Assembly (NCBI RefSeq): GCF_032678705.1
Contig: NZ_JAVTSS010000001.1
Span: forward strand, 186,001 to 250,000
Direction: 5' to 3'
Length of the DNA: 64,000 nucleotides
Source of the DNA: Pedobacter frigiditerrae
Lineage (GTDB): Bacteria > Bacteroidota > Bacteroidia > Sphingobacteriales > Sphingobacteriaceae
Shown here piece by piece: positions 20,106 through 29,104 of this stretch. Each line of letters begins with the position of its first letter. The first letter of the stretch is position 1. The notes beneath the pieces are model-generated. The model saw only the letters and a program-made list of their open reading frames with translations. It was not told the DNA's origin and made no database searches. Position numbers and translations under genes: made by a program.

Positions 20106-21107
20106 ATGTCACAGGGATCAAATTTTGTAGATTACGTAAAAATATGTTGCCGTTCAGGTAAAGGTGGCGCAGGTTCTGCGCATTTACACCGCGACAAATT
20201 AACTTCTACTGGCGGACCAGATGGTGGCGATGGTGGTAGAGGTGGACATATTATATTGAAGGGAAATTCTCAATTCTGGACTTTGCTTCACTTAAAATAC
20301 CGTAAGCACATTATTGCTGAAGATGGTTTAAGTGGCGGCAGCAGTCAGAAAACTGGAAAAACTGGTAAAGACGAAATTTTAGAAGTTCCATTGGGTACCA
20401 TTGCCCGAGATGCCGAAACAGGAGATATCATTTTCGAAATCACTGAAGATGGAGAAACTAAAATCTTAACGCCAGGCGGTAGGGGTGGACTAGGAAACTG
20501 GCATTTTAAGACCCCAACTTTACAAACCCCTCGTTTTGCACAACCAGGCGAACAGGGTAAAGAAGAGTGGATGGTTTTAGAGTTAAAAGTATTGGCAGAT
20601 GTAGGCCTGGTAGGTTTCCCGAATGCAGGTAAATCAACTTTGTTATCTGTTTTATCTGCTGCCAAACCAGAAATTGCCGATTATCCATTTACAACCTTAG
20701 TTCCGAACTTGGGTATCGTTTCTTACCGTAACGGAAAATCTTTTGTAATGGCGGATATTCCAGGAATTATAGAGGGAGCTTCAAAAGGAAAGGGGTTAGG
20801 TTTTAGATTTTTACGTCACATTGAACGTAACTCAGTTCTACTTTTCATGGTGCCTGCAGACACAAGCAGATCGATAAAAGAAGAATACGAAATCTTAAAA
20901 AATGAATTGCAAGAATTCAATCCAGAATTAATGCAGAAGCCTCATTTATTAGCGATTACGAAGTCTGATATGTTAGATGAGGAATTGAAAGAAGAAATGA
21001 AGGCCGACTTGCCTAAAGTTCCATTTATATTTATTTCTTCAGTAGCCCAACAAGGGATAACAGAGTTGAAGGATATGTTGTGGAAGGCTATAAACGATGA
21101 AATATAA
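20106..21107 (+). CDS. obg: Obg/CgtA GTPase
   Basis: Ribosome-associated GTPase needed for late 50S assembly and growth control. The Gly-rich Obg fold (residues 1-158) contains [14 protein letters not shown] and GGRGGLGN. The G domain follows: G1 GFPNAGKST at 170-178, G3 DIPGIIEGA, and G4 TKSD. The 333-residue chain lacks the C-terminal OCT domain of the Bacillus protein, which is common in this phylum. It is probably co-transcribed with adk. Confidence 0.97.
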   Translation: MSQGSNFVDYVKICCRSGKGGAGSAHLHRDKLTSTGGPDGGDGGRGGHIILKGNSQFWTLLHLKYRKHIIAEDGLSGGSSQKTGKTGKDEILEVPLGTIARDAETGDIIFEITEDGETKILTPGGRGGLGNWHFKTPTLQTPRFAQPGEQGKEEWMVLELKVLADVGLVGFPNAGKSTLLSVLSAAKPEIADYPFTTLVPNLGIVSYRNGKSFVMADIPGIIEGASKGKGLGFRFLRHIERNSVLLFMVPADTSRSIKEEYEILKNELQEFNPELMQKPHLLAITKSDMLDEELKEEMKADLPKVPFIFISSVAQQGITELKDMLWKAINDEI

Positions 21108-21221
21108 TAGAGATCGTCATGCTCAGCTTGACTGGGCATCGTAATGCGATATACAGTATTTGTGCTCAGCTTTTAGCGTAATTAATAGCTATATGGAGTA
21201 CACCCTAACGCAATAGAACTT

Positions 21222-21265
21222 GTCATCCGATGAATATCGCCATCCTGCAAGTTTCATCGGACGAC
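21222..21265. repeat. 44-bp GTCATCCGATGA palindromic repeat, copy 1
   Basis: GTCATCCGATGA at the left and TCATCGGACGAC at the right are inverted arms around a variable 20-base centre. About ten copies of this element occur in the window, often paired. This copy lies between obg and the acetyltransferase gene, where two convergent transcripts end. Confidence 0.85.
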
Positions 21266-21319
21266 TACTGGTAACTCCGAAACCCTAACCAACTAACCCC
21301 ATCAACCAACTCTCCCCAA

Positions 21320-21874
21320 CTAACCAACAACCCTATCCTTCACCCTCACCGCCGGATTCCCCTGATAAATACCATAAGCTTCTAGATCCTTTGTTGCTAC
21401 AGAACCAACTGTTAATACTGCATGGGAGGCAACCGTTACTCCTGGACAAACAATAGCTTTAGCACCAATCCATGCGCCGTTTTGTATGGTGATAGCTTTA
21501 GTAATCAAATCAAAACTTACCTTTTTATAATCATGGTTACCGGTCAGCAACATGGCTTGCTGAGAAATACAAACATTTTCTCCAATAATAACATCATCTA
21601 GGTTCTCAATCCTACATTCCGCTATCCATGAGTGCGCACCTATGGTCAATCTCCAAGGGTAATAAATATAAATAAAAGGTTTTATCCTAACGCCCTTGCC
21701 AATTTTGGCACCGTATAGTTTTAAGATGAAAACCAAAACCGAACTAAAAGGAATTAACCCAGAACGAAAAAAAATGATGCTGGTAAAATACCAACATATC
21801 ATCTTAAAAGTAGATGCACCACTTTTAAATCCTTTTTTATCGAAATCCTTTTGAAGTTGAGTTTCCTTATTCAA
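21320..21874 (-). CDS. WcaF-like sugar O-acetyltransferase (left-handed beta-helix)
   Basis: A 184-residue hexapeptide-repeat transferase of the CatB/WcaF type. The N-terminal region is hydrophobic. Coils such as IGKGVRIKPF, IGAHSWIAECRIENLDDVII and IGAKAIVCPGVTVASHAVL form the beta-helix. His114 in TGNHDYKK is the likely catalytic residue. It is the last gene of the glycan cluster, 104 bases after the exosortase gene. It probably acetylates a sugar of the exported polymer or of exosortase cargo, but the substrate is not shown by sequence. Confidence 0.85.
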   Translation of the reverse strand: MNKETQLQKDFDKKGFKSGASTFKMICWYFTSIIFFRSGLIPFSSVLVFILKLYGAKIGKGVRIKPFIYIYYPWRLTIGAHSWIAECRIENLDDVIIGENVCISQQAMLLTGNHDYKKVSFDLITKAITIQNGAWIGAKAIVCPGVTVASHAVLTVGSVATKDLEAYGIYQGNPAVRVKDRVVG

Positions 21875-21978
21875 TTTTATTTATCAAATTTCTATACATC
21901 TTACCAACTAACCAACTAACCAACTCTCCAACTCTCCAACTCTCCAACTAACCAACTCCACATCTTAACGACTAACCC

Positions 21979-22563
21979 CTAACCTCTAACCGCTTTCTCG
22001 CCAGTATTCCTCTTTATCCACACATAAAGCATGATAAAAATACAGATGTAAACAATGATATTAAATACCTCATGGTGGTAAGTGAAGTTATTGCGTTGAG
22101 ATTTAAAGAAGCCCAAGAGCACACCCAAACCAGCGATACGTAATACGTTAAGGATGTAAATCATCAGTATGCCCGTGATCAATAACTTATATTTAGCCCT
22201 CAATTTCGCTGGAAAAGCGATGACAAAAGCCACCAAAAAAGACATCACGCCAATACCTAGACAATCGTAATTGACCCTCAAGAAAGGGCCATCCACCACC
22301 ATTACATCCATTTCATTGTGTATGGCATAAAAACCAAATAATTTAATGATCCAAACGGCAGGAACTATCAATGCAGTTTTTAATCCTTGTATGTAATCTA
22401 GGTTGTTAGCAATAAATGCATTGTAAAACCTTCCACCTTCACTTACCACACTATTCATAAAAATATTACCTTGACTAAATAAGAAGTAAAAGAATAAGAG
22501 TTTAACAACAAAAAGAATTGCTGCCTTATTTGCCTTTTTTTTATTTTCTTCAGTTTGATCCAT
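21979..22563 (-). CDS. Exosortase (XrtY-like transpeptidase)
   Basis: A 194-residue integral membrane protein with about five to six hydrophobic helices. It carries the exosortase/archaeosortase active-site triad: Cys101 in NYDCLGIG, Arg142 in LNVLRIAG, and His164 in YHHEVFN. Exosortases recognise a C-terminal sorting signal on secreted proteins, cleave it and probably attach the protein to another molecule. It lies in the glycan cluster near a Wzy-like polymerase and WcaF-like acetyltransferase. I recall that order for XrtY loci of Sphingobacteria, so the subtype is a tentative memory-based call. Its likely substrates are the six DDYxP proteins at 51.8-59.1 kb. Confidence 0.88.
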   Translation of the reverse strand: MDQTEENKKKANKAAILFVVKLLFFYFLFSQGNIFMNSVVSEGGRFYNAFIANNLDYIQGLKTALIVPAVWIIKLFGFYAIHNEMDVMVVDGPFLRVNYDCLGIGVMSFLVAFVIAFPAKLRAKYKLLITGILMIYILNVLRIAGLGVLLGFFKSQRNNFTYHHEVFNIIVYICIFIMLYVWIKRNTGEKAVRG

Positions 22564-22590
22564 TTGGAGAGTTAGTTAATGCTGATAAAA

Positions 22591-23442
22591 CTACTGCTTT
22601 GATTTTAAAATTTCTTTAATTTTTACATCTACAATTAACCTAAACCAAAACCCTTGTAAAAAATGGAATAAAATCCCTGTAGAGCCGTCTAAAATACCCA
22701 ATTTAAATATTAGTCTATAGCTGAAATAAAGAAAAGGTCTCAATCCCAATGGAAGTTTCCACCATAAACGCTTTAACCAAGCATTGCGTTCATCAGGGTT
22801 CCCCCAAAAATTGGCTTTGTTGCTTTGTTGACGTAAATTATTTAACCTTTCTATTTCTTCCTGGGCAATTAAGTCGCTATATCGATTGTGTTTCTCAATC
22901 CAAAAGCTGATATTATTTTCCTTTAAGTTTTCTTCTAGGATATGACCATTTTTCCAAATAATGGTTTCACCCGTTACAATAAAGCGATGATCCATGTTTT
23001 CATTTAAATCAGAGTAGCCTATCTCTGTCCTAAACATCTTCAATAAGTACTTGGGATAAAATCCTCCATATTTAATCCACTTACCCTTAAAGAAATTTTT
23101 TCGATTAAAGTAAATGCCATTTACGTTTTGATAATCAGCATTCCTAAAATTTTGTAATTGCAAAAAAAGCTCAGGTGTTACAGTCTGATCTGCATCCAGA
23201 CCAATAATCCAAGGTGTTTGGATATCAAAGTTCTTTAACGCAAAATCCCATTGTTTAGGGTGATTGATAAAAGGATTAACCTTAACCTCAGCCTTAAACT
23301 TTTCAGCAATAGCTAAAGTGCCATCAGCACTACCCGAATCTAAAATGTAAACAGGCGCATTTAAACCAGCAATTGAATTTAACAATCTAGGTAAATGAAC
23401 CTCCTCGTTATAAGTTAAAATAATGAAACTAAAATCTATCAT
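22591..23442 (-). CDS. Glycosyltransferase family 2
   Basis: A 283-residue GT-A transferase with FIILTYNEEVHLPRLLNSIA at the N-terminus and the nucleotide-sugar/metal motif in GLDADQ. The C-terminal part has a hydrophobic segment and basic residues suggesting membrane attachment. It resembles the WaaE/lipopolysaccharide-core type of GT2. Donor and acceptor are unknown. It lies directly upstream of the exosortase gene, with a 27-base gap. Confidence 0.88.
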   Translation of the reverse strand: MIDFSFIILTYNEEVHLPRLLNSIAGLNAPVYILDSGSADGTLAIAEKFKAEVKVNPFINHPKQWDFALKNFDIQTPWIIGLDADQTVTPELFLQLQNFRNADYQNVNGIYFNRKNFFKGKWIKYGGFYPKYLLKMFRTEIGYSDLNENMDHRFIVTGETIIWKNGHILEENLKENNISFWIEKHNRYSDLIAQEEIERLNNLRQQSNKANFWGNPDERNAWLKRLWWKLPLGLRPFLYFSYRLIFKLGILDGSTGILFHFLQGFWFRLIVDVKIKEILKSKQ

Positions 23443-23867
23443 TGCATAATTGTCATCCTGAGTTAAGCCTCTGATCTTGTCTAAGGATTCTCATTTATAA
23501 AGTAATATTAGCTATTTATTTTTTTCATCATTCAACTAAATAGGTGGATCGCTAGCGAAGACAAATATATTATAACAATGAGTAAGATTAAAGCGACACC
23601 TTTTTATACCGCTGAGGGATTATGCATCCAGCTAAGGCCTCAGCAAATTCTCGTAAAAAATCAATGTCGCAGACCGAAAGAAATAAAAGCTGTTTGAGCG
23701 AAGCGAGTTCTTTTATTTCCGGTCCAAAGCTTTGATTTTTAGGGAATTTGGTGCAGCCTTAAATTTTTGGTCCTTTTGTTTCCACAAAAGGACTTGACTC
23801 TTCGGCTGTCAAGAGCCGAGGCAAGGCTGTGTGGGGGATGTTGTTTTCGTTTAATCTAGAGTTTGCG
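23443..23867. other. Repeat-bearing spacer
   Basis: No gene is supported. Near 23451 is a GTCATCCTGAG half-element. GAAATAAAAG (23680-23689) and CTTTTATTTC (23710-23719) form an inverted repeat around GCGAAGCGAG. GGTCCTTTTGTTTCCACAAAAGGAC is a further palindrome near 23769-23793. The spacer splits the last three genes from the glycosyltransferase upstream, and the stems could reduce transcription into the exosortase gene. Confidence 0.55.
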
Positions 23868-25370
23868 TTATTCGGAAACATAAGTCGCATACTCTCTGGT
23901 ATCGTTACGATTACAAAACGCTAAGATAACGTCATCATAAAGATTAACATACTTTTTCACTAAAGCCCCATCATTAAAATCTTCTTTAATGAATTGTGGC
24001 GCTTCCATCCTTATTTTTTTTCTAACATCTAAAGCTAAATAAGCTTTAGTCAAGTTTTCTTTAATGCTTTCGGCTGCTAAAGTAGTAATCCAACCTAAAT
24101 CTTTTTCTATTACATAATCTGCTAAACCTACTTCATTCGATAACAAAACTGCTGTGCCTACACTTAAACTTTCAATCACCACGTTGGCAAAATTCTCATT
24201 ATATGAAGTTAGCACCATTAAATCATGTTCAGCCAAAAGCTTAAATTTGTTCTCATTTTTAACCTGCCCAATCCAATTGATTCGATCACTAATCCCTAAC
24301 CTCTCAACCCTAACCACTAACCCTTCTATATACGCCGGTGCTCCACTTCCCGCAATCGTCAAAGTCCAATCCGCATCAAACTTTGCTAAAGCATCGAATA
24401 ATAATTCTAAGCCTTTTTTTTCCTCAATACGAGATAGAAAGATAAGCTTGAAAGTTGCTTGAGTTGTTGAGTTGGATAGTTGTTGAGTTGTTTGCTTTTT
24501 CTCCTCTTGATACTCGCTACTAGCCTCTTGATACTCACTACTTGCTTCTTGATACTCGCTACTTGCCTCTTGATACTCACTACTTGATACTTGATACTCG
24601 CTACTTGATTCTAACTCCACCAAATTCGCAATTACAGTAATACTCTTAGGCCTAATAAATTTTAAAATATCTTCTTTTTCCTTTTCACTCGTAGCGTGGA
24701 TATGGCAATACCTTAATAATCTTTTACCTATTAGCCAATGGATAATTGATTTAAACCCAACATTTCTATTGCCTAAGGTATATTCAGTAAGCATACCTCT
24801 TGGTGATAAAACAACTGGCACATTATACCATTTCGCTATCCAACAACTCAATATCGAAACTAAATTCCACCAAGCGTGGATATGTACAATTAAATTCCCC
24901 TCCTCTGGAGGGGTGGCAGCTTTTCGCTGACGGGGTGGTTTTGATTGCTCACTGGGTGTCTTTAACTTGTCGATAGACGATGGACGATGGACGATAGACG
25001 AAAGTTGTTGCCGAAGAATCTCTCTCCTCAATCCCCACAACAACCCCGGAGAAAAATGAGTATGATCCTTAGTTAACCTTTTAAAATAAGTAACCCCAAC
25101 GCCATCCACCAACTGACTAACCCCAGGAACAACAGCTAACTCCGTTTTGCCATTTGCAGTGGTGGTAAAAACTTCAACAGTTAAACTGTCACCCTCAGCG
25201 CCTGCCTGTCCGGTAGGCAGGGAGTCGAAGGGCTCATCGCCAACCTCTCTAACCTCTAAACTGCTACCCCCTAACCCCCCAAGCGCTTCACACAACTTCG
25301 CCACAGACATGGTTGGCCCACCGTATATATAGGCAGGTTTATATGCCGCAGTAATGTGTATAATTCTCAA
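23868..25370 (-). CDS. Glycosyltransferase family 4 with repeat-derived inserts
   Basis: GT-B transferase; C-terminal donor-site motif is ENFANVVIESLSVGTAVLLS. At 500 residues it is about 100 longer than usual, because several segments read as translated intergenic repeats. They are residues 31-61 (DEPFDSLPTGQAGAEG), 121-158 (SSIVHRPSSID, KPPRQRKAATPPEEG), 255-305 (five to six SSEYQ units, then QTTQQLSNSTTQ) and 350-360. All keep the frame open. The catalytic core looks intact, so it may still be active. It could be the XrtY-associated XYAG1-type transferase, but I cannot confirm that. Confidence 0.85.
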   Translation of the reverse strand: MRIIHITAAYKPAYIYGGPTMSVAKLCEALGGLGGSSLEVREVGDEPFDSLPTGQAGAEGDSLTVEVFTTTANGKTELAVVPGVSQLVDGVGVTYFKRLTKDHTHFSPGLLWGLRREILRQQLSSIVHRPSSIDKLKTPSEQSKPPRQRKAATPPEEGNLIVHIHAWWNLVSILSCWIAKWYNVPVVLSPRGMLTEYTLGNRNVGFKSIIHWLIGKRLLRYCHIHATSEKEKEDILKFIRPKSITVIANLVELESSSEYQVSSSEYQEASSEYQEASSEYQEASSEYQEEKKQTTQQLSNSTTQATFKLIFLSRIEEKKGLELLFDALAKFDADWTLTIAGSGAPAYIEGLVVRVERLGISDRINWIGQVKNENKFKLLAEHDLMVLTSYNENFANVVIESLSVGTAVLLSNEVGLADYVIEKDLGWITTLAAESIKENLTKAYLALDVRKKIRMEAPQFIKEDFNDGALVKKYVNLYDDVILAFCNRNDTREYATYVSE

Positions 25371-25649
25371 TTTGTTTTTTATGTGCGAAATTCTTAGCTC
25401 GTCCCGATAGCTATCGGGAGGGCATCTTAATGCGTTTGCAGGCCCATAAGTATCTTTCTTTCTTCTGTCTCTTTGTTCTTTGCTGTCTCATCCTTAACAA
25501 CTTCCCAACTAACCATCTTCCCAACTCACCGCCTTCCCAACTAATCATCTTCCCAACTAACCTCTAAACCCTAACCTCTAACCATCTCACCAACTTCCCA
25601 ACTAACCATCTTCCCAACTCACCGCCTTCCCAACTCACCATCTCCCCAA
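25371..25649. repeat. CTAACC/AACTCACC low-G tract
   Basis: From about 25495 the plus strand is an almost G-free run of units such as CTTCCCAACTAACC and CTAACCTCTAACC. No gene or terminator is visible. The element before it contains CCCGATAGCTATCGGG, a short perfect palindrome near 25403. Confidence 0.6.
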
Positions 25650-27119
25650 CTAAACCCGCCTTTCCAACTCCCCACCTTCACTGCTCACTTCATAACCCCC
25701 CAACTCCGTAATCGTATTAGATCTCTTCAATATCCAGAAAATAGCGTACATGGCAATATACCCATAAACAATATTATTCAATAAAAACTCAAAGTTATTA
25801 CCACGCCACAACTGTTGGAAAATAGCATTGAACATAACCACACAACCCAATTCATAACCGCCAAACCATTCTTCGGCTTTATTACAAATCCATTGTGTAG
25901 CCAGACCATATAAGAAAATGGAAATAAAGACTCCAATAAAACCTGCACTTACGTAGCCATCTACAACTGGTCTTGTTTTGGCGGAAAGATTTGATCCCTG
26001 ATAAGATATGCCAGCATCATATACCCGTTCCATAGATACGGTTTCTGTCACAAATTTTCCTGGCCAAAAGGCCCTTGGTATCACTGCCAAAATAGAATTG
26101 TTTACAATTTCTAAGCCATAAAAATCTCTTTCTGCAGGCACATGTTTTACAAAGGTGGTAAACATGTTAATTTCGCTGATTCGGTCGGTTAAAAATGTCC
26201 AATTCGTTTCTTCAAGTACTGGCGCCTCACTATTCAATACGGCATCCAATGCATTTCTACGGGCTTCAGCAGCAGATTTCTCCCCTGACCATGATTGCCC
26301 TCTAACTATACCTGCGAAAGTAGGTAAAATGTATATCAAAATATAGATAGTAGGAATGGCCAAGGTCAAGATTACTTTTTTATAATAAGGATACATCAAA
26401 AAGCTAATGATGATCACATTAATAATAATACTCTCTTTATACCCAGTTAAAGTAGAGGCTAAAAAGTTAAAAGCAAATAAACCACCGCCAAAAATCATAT
26501 AACCTCTTTTTCTTTGTACCATTCCTCGCACCAAAACCAAAGCACTACAAGTGATGGAAACATTAATAAAACCATAAGAAAACTGAGCTATACTGCCAAT
26601 TTTAGAAGTTGCACCCCCTATAACGTAGGTAATCACGCAAAGCCAAATCAAGAAAAAATCTAAGTTGAGATTCAATTTATGTTTGATGACTGGGAATTGT
26701 TTGATTTTTACAATAATACCCGTAACTAAGGCAGCATGAGCTAATAAAGATAATCGCTGACATTTGGCAATGGCATAGGTCTGCTCATTTACCTGAAAAG
26801 GGAAAGGGTTTACTTTAGTAAAATACTCATAACCCAAATGGTTCATGAAATAAAAAATCGAAGTACAGCACATGAAACCTGCAAAAATCAATTGGATAAT
26901 CACGATTGGTCTCATTACCTGCTTAACTAATGGCATATCTAAGGGAATAAACTTTATGCTAGAGAACAGGGTTAAATAAAATATGAAAAATGAACCTAGC
27001 CAAGCCACAAAATAAGAAGCAATAGGATTAATCTGTACCATTAAAGACACAAGCCATGGTAAATAAATTAAGATTAAAACTTTTTGACGAGAATAATTTT
27101 GAAACTTATCTGTTGACAT
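25650..27119 (-). CDS. Wzy-like O-antigen/exopolysaccharide polymerase
   Basis: A 489-residue polytopic membrane protein with roughly eleven hydrophobic helices and a long periplasmic loop around residues 265-350. This is the architecture of Wzy/WaaL-type polymerases. There is no strong catalytic motif to name. It overlaps the preceding glycosyltransferase gene by 14 bases. Position close to the exosortase fits the Wzy-like protein of exosortase loci (XrtY-associated in my memory). It would join repeat units, or ligate glycan to protein, on the outer face of the inner membrane. Confidence 0.75.
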   Translation of the reverse strand: MSTDKFQNYSRQKVLILIYLPWLVSLMVQINPIASYFVAWLGSFFIFYLTLFSSIKFIPLDMPLVKQVMRPIVIIQLIFAGFMCCTSIFYFMNHLGYEYFTKVNPFPFQVNEQTYAIAKCQRLSLLAHAALVTGIIVKIKQFPVIKHKLNLNLDFFLIWLCVITYVIGGATSKIGSIAQFSYGFINVSITCSALVLVRGMVQRKRGYMIFGGGLFAFNFLASTLTGYKESIIINVIIISFLMYPYYKKVILTLAIPTIYILIYILPTFAGIVRGQSWSGEKSAAEARRNALDAVLNSEAPVLEETNWTFLTDRISEINMFTTFVKHVPAERDFYGLEIVNNSILAVIPRAFWPGKFVTETVSMERVYDAGISYQGSNLSAKTRPVVDGYVSAGFIGVFISIFLYGLATQWICNKAEEWFGGYELGCVVMFNAIFQQLWRGNNFEFLLNNIVYGYIAMYAIFWILKRSNTITELGGYEVSSEGGELERRV

Positions 27120-28290
27120 ATTGGCTTATTATGTGAGATTGAACTTCAAAGCTCCATTTTTTTATTTTTTCTAAGCTATTTTCTCCCATTTTTTTAAGTT
27201 TAGTTTTATCAAGAGTCAACGCTATAATTTTTTGCTTTAAGTCTTCTTTGTCTTCACTTTTAAAAATAAAGCCATTTTGATGATCTACTAAATCTATGCT
27301 ACAGCCAACCTTATCAGAGGTCAGAATCGCTTTTCCACAGGCCATAGCTTCATTAACAGATAAACCCCAAGTTTCACTTTGAGAAGGTAAACAAAATAAA
27401 TCACAAGCCTGATAAACTGCAGGCATTTGCGTTTGATTCTGAAAATCCATGAAATGAATACTGTTTTTTACGTTGTCATCCTGAGCTTGTCGAAGGATTT
27501 GAGTATTCTTTAAACCTTGAACTCTAGACTTCAAACTCTCTTCAAGCTCTCCATTCCCTACAAATAACAAATGAACATTAGTTAAATCAAGTTCAATAAA
27601 AGCCTCTAACAATAAAAAAGGATTTTTAACTGGTACTAACTTTCCTGCAAAAAGAATGATTATATCATTTTCCCCAACTTTTAAATTTGTTCTTATTTTT
27701 CTTGCTTCTTCAGTTTCATCTGCTCCAAATCGACAATTATCAATAGCGTGTGGCGCAAAAATCAGTTGTTCCTCTACTAAGCCAAAAGCTTTATAATAAG
27801 CCTTATTGTTTGTGCCAACATAAAATGCTGTATCTACATTTTTATAGACCCATTTTAAAAATATTTTTCTTAAAAGTGTTTTAATAAGACCTTTTTCGTT
27901 CAATAGGGTAGAGTCGCCCCTAAAATAAATGGGAACCTTACCTTTAAAAAATCTCATTGCTTCTAGGTGACCACGCCAAGCCCATCCATAAATTAAGATC
28001 CCATTAGGTTCAAAATTGCTAACCTGCTTAATTAGATCTGGGTTAACAATGCCTGTAAAATGATGCGTCCCAGGTGATTTTGCATTGTTTTTTAGGAAGA
28101 TATGATCATATCCATTTAACAGCGGAAGATCCCATTCAATAGTTCTATCAAATCCTTTATCATAATTATAGGATGATTGTTCCCCAGAAGTGTAAAACAC
28201 TTTTAATTGAACTTGGTTAGCTAGTAATTGAAATACAGGAGCATAATATTGTATGGGATGAGTACAAATTATAGCTAATCTTTTAGTCAT
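27106..28290 (-). CDS. Glycosyltransferase family 4 with LRQAQDD insert
   Basis: A 394-residue GT-B protein with the donor-site signature ETWGLSVNEAMACGKAIL and a GKLVPVKNPFLLLEAF segment. Residues 265-273 (ILRQAQDDN) are encoded by the dispersed TCATCCTGAGCTTGTCGAAGGAT element, inserted in frame in a loop. The FkbM gene overlaps its start by 8 bases and the polymerase gene its end by 14, so the block is translationally coupled. The sugar is not predictable. Confidence 0.87.
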   Translation of the reverse strand: MTKRLAIICTHPIQYYAPVFQLLANQVQLKVFYTSGEQSSYNYDKGFDRTIEWDLPLLNGYDHIFLKNNAKSPGTHHFTGIVNPDLIKQVSNFEPNGILIYGWAWRGHLEAMRFFKGKVPIYFRGDSTLLNEKGLIKTLLRKIFLKWVYKNVDTAFYVGTNNKAYYKAFGLVEEQLIFAPHAIDNCRFGADETEEARKIRTNLKVGENDIIILFAGKLVPVKNPFLLLEAFIELDLTNVHLLFVGNGELEESLKSRVQGLKNTQILRQAQDDNVKNSIHFMDFQNQTQMPAVYQACDLFCLPSQSETWGLSVNEAMACGKAILTSDKVGCSIDLVDHQNGFIFKSEDKEDLKQKIIALTLDKTKLKKMGENSLEKIKKWSFEVQSHIISQYVNR

Positions 28291-29104
28291 TTGGGGTTGC
28301 TAAGATATTACCTGACTTAATATTTTGAAAGTCATCTAAAACTTTTGTGCCTTTTTGATTAATGTGAAAGAAATGGTAATTTAAAGAATGAAGCAGCAGT
28401 AGAATGTGATTTTCAGGAAGGCCGGTCTTATGATGATAATATTTGTCATATTCAAATATGATTTTAGGTCTATTCTTTTTAATTGTTTGAAATAGCCCCT
28501 CTATTACAAAACTTTCATATCCTTCAACATCTATTTTAATGAAGTCAACTCTATCTTCTCCAATTATTTCATCTCCAATAGCACAGTTAATTAAAGTATC
28601 TCCCTTTTTGTCAAATAAATTGTATGATCCCGGATTAATATGGTTTACATCAGCAGCTATATTTAATTGTTCATTTTTGTTGCCTAATGCGATTTGTTTA
28701 GTTATTATATTTTTAAAGTCATTTAAATTCACATTAAAATTTAATGCTTCAAAATTATGTGGAACAGGTTCAAATGCACTGACATTGCCATTTTTACCAG
28801 TAAGTTCTGCAAAATACAACGTATGAAAACCAATATTGGCACCCACATCTAGAATATAATCTCCTTTATTAATGTTGGACTTAAAGATCTTTTTAAGTTC
28901 ACTTTCATATTCACCCGTGAAAATGATTTTAGCACCGATCCATGTTAAAGGATTACAGTTAACCTTAAAATCACCTGTTATTGGACTTACAATTTGCGGT
29001 TTTTTGCCAAGTCGGTTGCTCTTAAACAAATAATTGAAAATTCGATCTTGGCCTCTATAGAAAGGTCTTCTTAATAAAAATCTATATAGCTTTTGAGCTA
29101 GCAT
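28283..29104 (-). CDS. FkbM-family methyltransferase
   Basis: A 273-residue SAM-dependent methyltransferase of the FkbM family. Motif I is GDYILDVGANIGFHTLYFAE at residues 81-100, and the family-typical DFIKIDVEGYE appears near 165-175. FkbM proteins O-methylate hydroxyls of sugars or polyketides. In this cluster a glycan O-methyl group is the likely product. It overlaps the genes on both sides by 8 and 23 bases. Confidence 0.9.
   Translation of the reverse strand: MLAQKLYRFLLRRPFYRGQDRIFNYLFKSNRLGKKPQIVSPITGDFKVNCNPLTWIGAKIIFTGEYESELKKIFKSNINKGDYILDVGANIGFHTLYFAELTGKNGNVSAFEPVPHNFEALNFNVNLNDFKNIITKQIALGNKNEQLNIAADVNHINPGSYNLFDKKGDTLINCAIGDEIIGEDRVDFIKIDVEGYESFVIEGLFQTIKKNRPKIIFEYDKYYHHKTGLPENHILLLLHSLNYHFFHINQKGTKVLDDFQNIKSGNILATPND

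Noticed and set aside
23868..25370. Frameshifted or broken glycosyltransferase
   Set aside because: Despite repeat-derived inserts the frame is continuous over 500 codons and both ends match GT4 enzymes, so it is called a gene.
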